64,000 nt of DNA from Conus ventricosus (taxonomy: Eukaryota; Mollusca; Gastropoda; Neogastropoda; Conidae), in the NCBI GenBank assembly GCA_018398815.1, contig CM031595.1, positions 132,302,725-132,366,724 of the forward strand, read 5' to 3'. The translations under genes were made by a program, and so were the position numbers. The notes beneath the pieces are model-generated. The model saw only the letters and a list, made by a program, of their open reading frames with translations. It ran no database searches and had not been told where the DNA came from. Shown here in pieces: positions 40,273 to 52,440 of the stretch (the first letter of the stretch is position 1; each line of letters opens with the position of its first letter).

Positions 40273-41679
40273 GTATATCTAAAGGGCACAAAATCCTCCC
40301 ATGTTAGTATTCTGGAATGATGACAGGTAAGAAATCTTATTACCTTTCCTACCCTCCACCCCTGCAAAAACACCACTTCAACATTCAAGGGCTTTAAGAA
40401 CATCTGTTCACTTGCCACAATTCACAAACTTTCAAGACCTTTCAAAAAGACAATCTTTTCCCCCCTCCTAAACCATTCCTGACAACACCCCTCTCTAAGT
40501 ACTTCCAGCATTCAACACTGCTGGCAGTAAACTGCAATACTATGAGGATTAAAAAACAAAAGACGTAAGAAACCAAATCTAAGGTAGAACAAAATTCTAA
40601 GCCAATAACGAATTTCATCATCCCAGATCTGAAATATCGGCTGTCAATAAAATAGCATAATATTGAAGTCCTGTGTTATTAAGTTGTTTCTGTTCACAAT
40701 AACTTAAGCTAAAAAGCTCTAATACATGGTAGGCAAGTTCATCTAGCTTAACTCTTCTATTTCAATCTCTCATCTAACATTTGATCAAACCTGAATTTTT
40801 TTCCCTCCATCCAAGCTGAGCAAGGATTGCCTCTACTTACACAGACAGTTCACACACCCTAAAATAAATGATAAACACATTGAAAGGACAGCAGAATCAA
40901 AATAGCCTTTAAAAAGCCATATAGGTCAATAGTACTATATGGACAGCTAGCGTCAACTCGGGACAAGGTGAAGTCTCATTCCCTATAACCAGGTTCCTTC
41001 TTTAACACTTGCCAGTGATAAATTGTTACAAGAATTAAAAACAAAAGGGGAGGGTTTTTTTAACAAAGGCAGAAGGATGGGCTACAGAGGCAGAAAAACA
41101 GTCCATAGCAGTAACAAAGATAAAGATTTTGAAATGCAGAATCAAAGAGGGTGTGGGGAAAGAGGAAATGATTACTTGCTCAGAATTTTCCACAGGATGG
41201 GAATATAATTTATATTGAAAGAGCCCCCAGCATCCCTGAGGAGGGCTTTAGAAGGTAGGTGTCTTTATTGGGTGATATAGTACAGACAAAAGGCAAAAAT
41301 GTTAGCAAAAAAAAAGATTTAAATGGATGGAATCTTTTATTAAGAGGGTCTCTACCACAAAGTTTCACTGTATCACTAAGCACAATTCACCACTGACCGT
41401 TTGTGAGAAGAGTTTTCACTGAATCAGCCAGGGGCATCTGTTTCAGCTGCTGGAGGGTCAGCACGCTGTCTGGCATTTCTGGCTTCAGTCTGAAACAGAT
41501 CAGCAACGGAACATCACAGAAAGCAAAGATAAAAGCAAGTATGAACAAGAAGGGCACTCAGGAGAGCGCAGTCCTGCACCAAGATTTAACAGTCCACTCT
41601 TCAACACCACCTACCTCATCCCACCCTTTCCCCTTCTGTGAGCGTCATTTTGCTCACTGGTTCTGGCTTGCAAGCCGCA

Positions 41680-41712
<33 letters not shown>

Positions 41713-44700
41713 CACACACACACACACACACACAATCACAACAACAACACACACATGCCAACATTTCCCCTTCCTTCTGTCCCTCATTCGCATACACTAA
41801 CATATACACGCATGCACACATGTATGTACATGCACATGCACACACACACACACACACACAGAACATGCTAATTACCATTGCCATGAGCACTACTCACACT
41901 TCATCTTTGTCAGTAGTGGGTAGCATGGCGTCCATGTACTGCCCAGCACTGCTCAGGAACTGGTGGTGTTTCTCATTGCCATGGGCCGCATAAAGCAGCT
42001 GGTACTCCAGTTCCACTGCACTTCTGTCCTGTGGGCACAGTATCCAGTAACAAGTCATACATACTGTCCTCAACTGTGGAGCCTGGAAATAACCACAGAT
42101 ACTGTTGATGAGAAGCTGAACATCCTATTGGCAGAAGGTCTTTAATCCTATCCTGGCAGCCTGCCTAAGTTTTTGTTCACTGAATGACAGCCTACTTGCC
42201 TGCTGTACTCTATATCTGAGGTGTTTGGAGACAATCAGCTTTGCTTTGAGCAAAGACGTTGAGGAGATAGGGAACAGTATCTTTGTCTTTCACTCGTTGG
42301 TGTTCCATTGCACATACTGAAGGCATTGGCCTCCTCTGGAGGTCAGCCACCTGTTCACAGATTGTCTGCCTTTTCACCACACTTCACTGGAAGCCAAGTC
42401 AAATTACACACATTGGTTCACATGCAGGCAAAGCCTATGCGCTGGTAATGGACCAGCCTCATTAAACAGCAGAGAATATGAAGCTTGATCATGTGGTTGC
42501 CTGACAGAACAGCTATGCCAAATGAAAAATTCTCTCACTCTCAAGAGGTCAGTCACCTGCGTGAGCAAATGTGACGGAAGATAAGTATGAGGAGAATTTA
42601 AATGAAAACTTCACAAAAACACTGACCTACAGAGCTTTTGATGGGGTGGTAGACTCCAGCTGCATGTTATCTGTAGTACCGAAGTCCTGTCATCTGTCTT
42701 AGACGTTAAACAGTTTTCATGTCGACAACTGTCACCCCCCTCTCCCAATTGAAACATCTATAAAACACAGCTCACTGTACCCGTCTTAAGCAAGAGGTAT
42801 TGTTTATGTGTAATTTGACAGACACTGTTGACTGGAAACTGCTGATATTTTTGTTTTTTGTTTTTCCAGCCAATGCCAGTAAGCTTTCCCATTTGGCTTT
42901 ATTTTTTTGACGCTGGCTTCTGATTCAGAATCATTCGAGCTGATTCTTTGCCACCATTTTTACTGCACAAGGGAAGACATTACAGCTACTGGCATCATAT
43001 GACTGCTGTTCCCACAAGTTCCAGGAGTAGGCCAACACACCTCAGGCAAACTGACACAGTGTGAAACAAAATTGTAGATTTTGTGTTCAGCAAGATTGTA
43101 GGTTTTTTTTTTTTTGGTTACTTGTCCGTAATACTGTAGTCTGGGATTTGAAATGCAAAAACTATGAATTGTAGCACCAGGCAGATCTGTAGATAGATGA
43201 AGCAGCGGGGGGACAATATCAGGATGTGGCAGGCCAGATCTTCACCTCCACAGAGAATCCTCGCAGAGGAAGAGACATTATCTGGAAGTCATCAATAGTG
43301 CCTCAACATCCACCTGATCAAAATTACCACATGGTCGAGAAGAAAACCCGACAAATTCAAAATTAGTCTGCCTTTCCATCACTTTTAGCCAGCAGAATTT
43401 CCTAATATCCACCTAAATAAAATGATGATCTTGTAGATGACACACATCTAGAAAGCAAAAGAATGGTTCGACAATCTTACTGGGCAGGTTCCCCTATCCC
43501 CCTTTCCCTTTCCATGAGACCTTACCTGAAAGTCTGAGTGGTAGTGTTTCCGGCAAGATGATAAATCAAGATAATGTGTGGCAAGATGATAAATCAAGAT
43601 AACGAGTGCAATATGTGTTCAATGCATGCAAAAGAAATCATGAAAACATGGGAGTTTCCCTTTGCAAAATTCAACAGAAAAAATCTCTGATATGTGACAA
43701 AAGTATGTGCCTTGCGGTAAGCACATGAATTTCAACAAAGAAATGTGTTGGGCTTCAGTACATCAATAAAACCAGATGCCATGTCTCAAACGGCAAAGCA
43801 TTATGTTTAGCAAGCAAATGACCATTCACTGGAAATCATACAGACATTGAATAGCGACAGAGTAGAAGCTGAGATGAGAAAATAGTAAAAAAAAAAAAAG
43901 TTAAAATGTGGAAAAAATAGGGAGATGGTCCCACTTTTAAAGAAAACGAAACAAAAAGAAAAAAAAATTGGAGGTTGGAGGAAAACAAAACAAGGTGTGA
44001 AGTTATACCATACTTACGTCCAACCTGTGATAGGTCAAGGGACACCACTGCTCATTCTGCACCAGCTTCTGTATGTGCTGACAAGAGGCCAGGCGGCGTG
44101 CTTTGGCTTCAGGTGTTTCTTCGGGGGCAAATTTGATGGTCACTGCTTCCACTTCCTCTTCCTCATCCTGAGAGGAGTCACCTGATACACAGTGTACAAA
44201 ATCAACTACCTGTCTCGGGTATCAGTGCAACTGCAATCACAATGCTGTGCTTCACTGTAAATGTGAACATTATGAATGTGTTCTAGTAATCTTTTTCTCT
44301 TTTTCTTTTTTTATTCATCTACTTTCTGGTTTAAAACAGTGAAGCTGAGCATTTACCTAAAGTGATTACTGAATATGAAATAAAACTGTCCGATAAAAAT
44401 TTATCTGTAAATAAACATCTCATCTGTAAATAAAAACACATAAAATAAATGAAACAAATGCAATGATATATTAAAAAAAAGTCGCACAGATTATAAATGC
44501 ATTTTTTAAAAAGTGCAAAATGCATGTAAATTAACAATACTCCTTATAAGGAAACTATAAAGAAGCATACTGGTAAGCTGGAGTATCTATTTAATCCTCT
44601 CTGTCTATATAACTGGGAAGAGTAGATTTCTATCAAATTTCACAGGGTCATTTGTACAATAAACAGAAACATGTGAAAAAATATTGAGCTTCCTTATCAC

Positions 44701-46202
44701 AAAACTGAAAGTATTGAGCTCTTATTTCAAAATCGATGTCAAAAGCAATGTCAAAGTAAACAAGAATTTCAAAGCTGTAGTTTACCTTCAACTGAGCTTG
44801 GAATGCTTGTTTCAGTGTGCAGGATTTGCCTCATGCTCTCTTCTTTTTCGTTACCATTATTACTGTTGTAGCCTTTATTATCATTAGCGTCGCTGAAGTA
44901 ATCTGCCCCTTAGTATCATCATGACTGTTTTTCTCTGAAGCAACTTACTTGTGGCATCAATATCATTATTTTCAAATTCATCATTCATATCACTTTAAGC
45001 AACCCTCCCGCCCCTCCTCCTTCCCCAGCGTCAGCAGCAGCATCATTCTTTTTGTGCCTCAGGTTCCTTACCCCACCAGTGGCATCACTCTCAAGCTACT
45101 CATTCCAGCTCCTTAAAACACATAGCCACATCCAGTTTGTCCAGTCTTAGCCCCATCACTACAGTCCACAGGGAGCTTTCAATATTACCCTTTGTGAGGC
45201 AACTCACCAGAGAAGACAAGGCACTGCTGCCAAGCTATTTCAGTGGTGTTTAGTGGTAGTTAACATACGCATGACACTACCTACCAGGCCACCAACAGAC
45301 ATCAGTACCTGTTGAGCCGCAATAAGTGACCACATCCATCCAACGACAGTCCCCAATAACCTTATTGAAAATGGAGATACTGACGCACTCTCACCACAGG
45401 CACAGACTTTGAGAGAAATTATAAAAAGCGAGATGATCAATGAATGTGAATATAATGCTGCAGAATTCCTTTCAGGTCAGAGATTATGTGACAGGCCTTC
45501 ACTCTGTGCAAACTCTCATTCTAAGTCCCGGAAACCATCCAGGCCCAAGTGTTGCAGTGTTGGTCAGAAAACTTGAGCAATGATCCCTGAGACATATATA
45601 TCATTAAGGGGACAGAAACACAACTGTGCGTTTCAATCTCCCCAATTCAATCCACAGCACATTTGACTTGGGTAAGAGTCAGCAGGGGATGAAAACCCCA
45701 CAGCCTCTAATGGGATTCAGCCACAACCTTTCAGCCCACAAAAGTCTGCGATGCTAACCACTGCGCCACGTCAATGAAGATAATGATGACTACCAAGGTT
45801 TGAATCAACCTACCCCAACAGCCCCCTCCTTTGCAGTAGTCTCAGCCTTCTGCTTGATGTCAGCCTTGTCCATGTGGTCATGCAAGGGCTGCATCTGAAC
45901 CTCGCAAGCAAAGGGGTCAGGTGCAGTTCATCTGGATAACAACACAAGATCTGTACGTTAGGGAAGAACACAAGATCTGTACTACTAGGGAAGTACAACA
46001 GTAAAACTGACAATGACCAATGATTAGGACATGAGAATAACTTTCAAAAAGTGCGGTCTAGGTCGAGGGAGGAGAGGAGACAGAGAGAGAGACAGGCAGA
46101 CAGAGACAGACAGAAAGAAAAGAGAGAGAGAAGAGAAAGAGAGACAGCAAGAGAGAGAGACAGAGAGAGAGAAAGAGAGAGAAAGAAAGAGAGATTTTCG
46201 CA

Positions 46203-46245
<43 letters not shown>

Positions 46246-46721
46246 TATTTTCAAAGTTGTTTATTTGTATTTGGGCCACAGGCCTACATACAACGATATA
46301 ATAATTGCAACGAGCATACTGGTGGACTGAGAAGGAAACACACACACACACACAAAGAGGGGGGAGGGACCTAAGGGATGGAGGTGTGGTGAAGTGGGTG
46401 CAAACTGGGACTTTGGGTTGTAAGGAGCAGAGACGGGCAAAAAATACAACTGCGTGAAATGTTTAAACATCTCAACACATAAAAAGCAATGGCATAAGAC
46501 TATTGAGAACGAGTAAACTATTACATTATTATCAAACACAGAACCACGTAGATGCAGTCTCTTCTTATACAGTATATAGTGCTTTGCCTCTATGTGGTGA
46601 AATGTTATGCTCTCACGAAAATTAACCGTTTTTGTTTTTGTTTATTACAGACTTAATATGAAATATTTTCATGCAATATCAAGATGCCTTCTTGAACATG
46701 AGAGACAGAGAGAGAAAAAGG

Positions 46722-46763
<42 letters not shown>

Positions 46764-47441
46764 AGAAAGAAGGTTGACTTATTAAGAATGGGAGAAAGGA
46801 AGGAGTGGTACAGGAAAGGATGAGCAAAGTGGCAGGCAGGTGGGGAATCTGGGGGATGGGGGAGGATGCCAAAAAAAAAAAATGAAAGGAAAAATGTAGG
46901 ATATGTGGTATTCAATTTCCACATGTTTGGACTTGAATCCATCACGCATGCATTCATACGCTCCTGATGGAATGATGGAAGTTTAGTGTCTAGTAAACAA
47001 CTTGTACAATATAGAATGAGCAAAAACTCTCAGGGTTGGAGAAAAGCAGATGAAATAATACATCACAAATACAGTTCATACCATCCTTGAAGACTGCCAC
47101 AGCACATCTGTCAGTATCACAAGATAAGGGAATCGACCTCAGAACCTGGGTGTCCATCATCCCACTGTAAAGCAAAACACAAATGTTATCATGAAGCAAA
47201 AGTGTGAAGAGCACCACTGCGTAATCAAAAAATAATCAGCAAAATGATGTAAAAAAGGCCAGCAATCATGACCATCTAATGCAGACAAAACTATTTCTGC
47301 ACTGAATAACTTCATGGATGTAAATGTCAGCATCATATGCATTTTTCATTAAACAAATCAAACACAAAAACAAAACGAGAGTAAATGCCACTCTAAAATT
47401 TATGATTTGACCAGACAGAGACAGAAAAAGAAGTGAAATAC

Positions 47442-47512
<71 letters not shown>

Positions 47513-50500
47513 GGAGAAGGAGGTCTTAACACAGAAAGCTTAAGAGAAAATATTCCTCAACAAAAGTGACCCTTTTCCCCTGTGTATTCCAGGAACTCTT
47601 TTAAACTAGAAAATGCATTTATTTATAAACTGTCAGTTCAAGCAACTGGTGTAAAAAAAGATGTTGTTTTTTTTCACCAAACTTGTCCAATATTACCTAA
47701 ACATGGGCATGGTACCAAACTGCTGGTAGACCTTCTGAACCTGACAATACTGATCACAGTATCTTTGTTTAAAGAAGGTAAAGATCTTCATATTTCTCAA
47801 CTATGTATCTTCATAGCGTAGGACATGTTTTGTGTTTATACTTATCAGCATATAATTATTAGTAATCTTATGAAATCTTTTACTGTCTGAAAACACGTTA
47901 AATCACATTTACTTAATCTACTAAGATCTAAGAATTAAAAAAAAAAGCACCATCAGACAGAAATACCTTTTAAAATGCTGTTGGTCATCATCCAGAGTGT
48001 TTCCTCCATCTATGTTCACAGCAAACCTTTCTCCTCTGCTTTTGCAGTACCTGGGGCTTCTGGTGTCCAGGGATAATCCCAGTTCAACCTAAACAAAACC
48101 ATAAATGATGTGGAAAGTTACAATTCTTCTGATGATGATAAATGACACATTTCCAGCTTGAATTTTCTTTCAGAACACGTATTTTGAAACAAGTATTTTT
48201 GAAACAAGTAAGAAAGCCACCTATAGTCATATTTACTGGCAGTCTTAACAAAGTACACAAACAAATACTGACTTGACATGATCTATTCTATTGCAGAGCA
48301 CACTATAAGCGTTCAGCTTGTTGCTGCTCACTTTGTATTGTGTAAACATAGTACGTACTGTGATTAAAGATTTGTTTAAACCACATGATCCATTTAAATC
48401 TTCAGTGCATCTGAAACTGACAGTATGTGACTGAAACAAGTGGGAGTTATCCAACTGTCATTTATTACAGCATTTTCCATTCTCATTTCTGTCTATGATA
48501 AATGGTATTATATTCACCATCATGAAAGAACTTAAAGATATTCGAATAAATATTCATATATAACCATGAATCAAACTGTTCTTCAAAAGCAATATTTCTC
48601 AATTTATAACCCACTGTTTTCTTTCTCCACAAGTATATTAACTATAGTATCATATAAAAAAAACTAACTATCTTTTATGTGCTTCCCTGTGATATCTGAC
48701 GAAGCAAAAGTGCAGTCATGTGAAAAAATCTTCTACAAACTGTTCACTGGTGAATACCTTAAAGAATATTTGACAAATGTAATTTTGTCGTGGTTATTGT
48801 TACACTCCCAATACCCTTTACACTTTTAATCATTTTCTTCATACACACACCAAACTCAGCTATGGGTACTAGCCAGTCAGGACAGAAAAATTCCACATAT
48901 AAATGGATGGCTCCGATAGGAACTGAACCCATGACATCACAGCAAGGCATCCACGAAACTGACCATTGTGCCACGGTGGGTGGTATGAACGCCTTACCTG
49001 CCGATACACCAAACTTCAGACCCCAGAAGAGAAACTGCGAAAGGAAGATGGTCCTGGTGATGATAAAATCAGGTTCTGACAAATCTTAACACAGATCACT
49101 TGTTGCTGCACATGAAGTCCACCACCTCTTCAAAATCCCCACAAAACTGGGAAAAACTGGGCCCTCGAAAGGATGCAGTTGAAAGCAGTCTGGCACCTAG
49201 CCGTATCTCCACTTAAAAAAAATTTAAAAAATGAAGCAAAATTATCCTTCATAGGACCTCTCTTCCTTGTAAAACAACAGATGTGGCTTACCCAGACAAC
49301 AGACCTCTGATAAGTTCACATCACACGAGAAAGCACATATACAGTCACAATGGCTTGTGAGTTTTCTCAAGGCCTGAATTGAACAGCACAAATTTTCTTT
49401 GGACTGGAAAAGTGATTTTCTAATTTTTTCCAAGCTAGATTTCCAGCCTGACCCAGAAAAATGGCAACTCTCCAATCACTTCTCTCTAATCATGGTCATG
49501 ACTTCCTTCTTTCAAAGAGATCTAAATTTATCAAATTAGAAAATGTACAGAATAACTGCGTAACTACCGACACAATAAGCAAGAAGTATTGTCATCAACT
49601 CATCCATATCATTTGACAGAAAAAAGCCATCTTCCATTTCTATGGGCCCATTATCCTTTGGATTTTGGAGTAGTTACCCACTAAACCCCAGAACTGGTAC
49701 TCACCATTTTCTGTTTTGGTTTCACTTTGGCACCGGTATGCTGCAGATCATTTAGGGACATGACCTCTGGACGCAGGGGGTACTGTCATGATGGAAAAAA
49801 AAGCACGCCACAGAAATTCATAATACAACATGCACAGAGACACACGACATACACAAATATACACACAAACAACCCCAAATATTATTCACAACATCTTCAA
49901 AGCATCTAAAAACGGATCAATAGTCACAGGTTTTGAACAACATAATTAGTGTATTCGATCTTGGTGATATGGTCACAAAACTTGGAGACTTTTTTTTCAT
50001 TATTTTATTTTGTTTAATAAAGATCAGGATGATGTCTTGATTTACAACTTCTCTTTTCTTGTCTGAGAAATATGTTACGACTCTTTTCTTTTACACAGTG
50101 CACCTCCTCTCTTGCAGGCATATATCATGGTTCACTGGGCCAGTCCCATTCAGTTCATGTTCTTTATAGTCCAACCAGAGAGATGTCTTACACCTGTGTT
50201 TGTCACTGATTAACACTATCAACACAGACCCTCGTTCTGCTCTATGTGCCCAGTTAAGTTTACACTGCAATCACAGCACTGAAATTCCCTCAGGACACCT
50301 GATTTTGACCATTTTTAATCAATTTTCCTTAAAAGCCTAAATCCGACAGTGACTTTATTTTTGTACAGTGAAACAGCTATTCTTCATCTTCTTGATGATG
50401 TTTTAAAGTCAAATTAATTATTTTGTTGTCGTTTGATTCAGTTGAAAATGACATACTTTGAACAAGGAACACTGATTCAGTGCTTGAAGTTGAAGACACC

Positions 50501-52405
50501 AACGGGTTGGTTACTTTCTCTTCAAATTAACCAATGAAATTGACTGTTAGTAGCCTGTTAACTGGTATGATAATGATATGACATAGGTAGGACTGTATTT
50601 GTACTCTGACACCACTGCTTAAAAATTCCCCAGGAAATTTGATCATATATATTTTTAGAAGGGCGTCGCTATCATTCTTGATACATGTCCTGAGTGACCA
50701 ATCGCTTGCCACAAGTATTTTTGCCCCACGTCGCCGAATGGCAAGTCAGGTGCCGTGATCATTCTTGCAGCGTGTTGCGAAAAGGTTAATAATACTCTCG
50801 CACTGTCAGTCACAATGTATCAGCAATACATGTGTGGTCCCAATCTTCCTGTCCGAGTCCACAGTATGTTCAGCAAGTCTGAGTAAGAGGTGACTGAGGC
50901 TGAAAAATCCACATGGTGCTAAGGAGACCTGTATGAATCGGCATCAGTATCCCATTCATTACTTTACAGTCTGTTTCCAGGCAAACAGCTTCAAGTTCAT
51001 TTTCACTCAATGCCCGGTCTCGCACTGAATTTGACGAGATGAGTGATAGCCTGTTCTTCATTTTCATTGTCTGAGTGTTGTTTCTCTTGCCTGAAGGAGA
51101 CCTAAGGGGTCAAATCACGTTGTGTTTTGTCTTGTGATTCGTTTGTTCATGTTTGGTGGACGTAGTACTTAAACTTTTTAAGGTTAGCCTCAATCTGTTG
51201 ATATGTGCTTGACATCCAGACCCGCATTTTTCTATTGCTTACTGTAGTATTTTGTTAAGACCAAGAAGAAAACTTGCTTTCATTAACTTGGCAAATAAAA
51301 TGGAAGCAAAGAACAAGAAGTCAGATTGTGCTTTCTCTCTTTTTATTTATTTATTCATTTTGGAGGGGGGAGGAACAAGTTCAAAGAAAGGATGCCTTAT
51401 GTGAAATACCCCAATGCAAAGAGGCCATCACAAGTGTAGAGCAGTGAGTGTTTTAAAGCCATATCTTTTAAAGTACATTTCATACATTACCCACAGAAGA
51501 ATACCACATGTAGAAACTGTTGCACTGCAAGCCCTGCTACCAGAATGGTGTACAACTTCAACTATCAGTGAGATACACCCGCCTAATTTTTTTTTTTTTT
51601 TAATGCCTGCTTCTTCCAATCTTAAATAATGCATCTTGTAATTTACCGACGCAGTAGAATAAATCTGCCCCAAACGAAATGTTTAACAGTTCAACACTGA
51701 AGCCGGCTTTCCAGGCTTGTCTGCTCACTGACTGTCAATAAACCTTAATAATGTCTATTGGCAGCAGTGTTCACTCGCTCAGCATCTGGGACACAGATTG
51801 CTACGGATGGTGTCGTGCTGTGTGTATGACTGACTCTCACTTTCAAAAGTTTGGATGCATCTAACAATTTTTCCCTGCACACACCTGCGCCATATGATCA
51901 TGGATAGCCAGGCAACACACAATCTAAGTTTCTTTCTTTTATATGCTGCCTGGACCATCAAAACATAAACACATATCAATATAAATCTGCATAAAATCAA
52001 TACACGCCACCACCAGCAAGGATATTCAACAAACACAGGGAGCTTAAACCGTCACTTTCAAAACTGACACATTGAATATTTCTTTTCTAGCACAATTCTC
52101 ACTGGCACCGTCAGTAGTGTCCCAACAGGCACAGTCCATACAGCTGGCTGCAAAGAGCCCAAGTCACGGTCTTCACACAGCAAGCAGAGCCGCTCACGAA
52201 TACAGTTCGAAGCCCCACAGGGTACACCCACATAGAAGATCATGGACTACTGACCTGGTGGTCAGCCTCTCCACATCGCCTTAACGGAGAATTCTGGGGC
52301 CCTTTACTACACAATTCTACTACTGACCTGACTGTCAGCCTCTCCACGTCGTCTTGACGGAGACAGTGGCTGGGGCATAGGCTGTACCCCCCCCCCCCGC
52401 CCCCC

Positions 52406-52440
<35 letters not shown>

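Larger units (their letters stand above)
38720..41397. other. POLR3E intron 9: LINE relic and compound microsatellite
   Basis: It holds the LINE relic at 39.3-39.8 kb, repeat R1 copy 2, and a compound (GT)n(AT)n tract at 40183-40270. 40.3-41.4 kb is unique AT-rich sequence with nothing recognised. Confidence 0.6.

Noticed and set aside
43553..43609. CRISPR-like direct repeats
   Set aside because: This is only two adjacent imperfect units without spacers, in a eukaryotic intron. No CRISPR array, phage, plasmid or bacterial defence system was seen in the window.
46024..46374. Arg/Glu-rich ORFs, as possible charged nuclear protein
   Set aside because: They are read from imperfect GA repeats; both strands and all frames are open for the same reason. 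The plus-strand exon at 63797 was kept because it has a splice acceptor and non-repetitive start.
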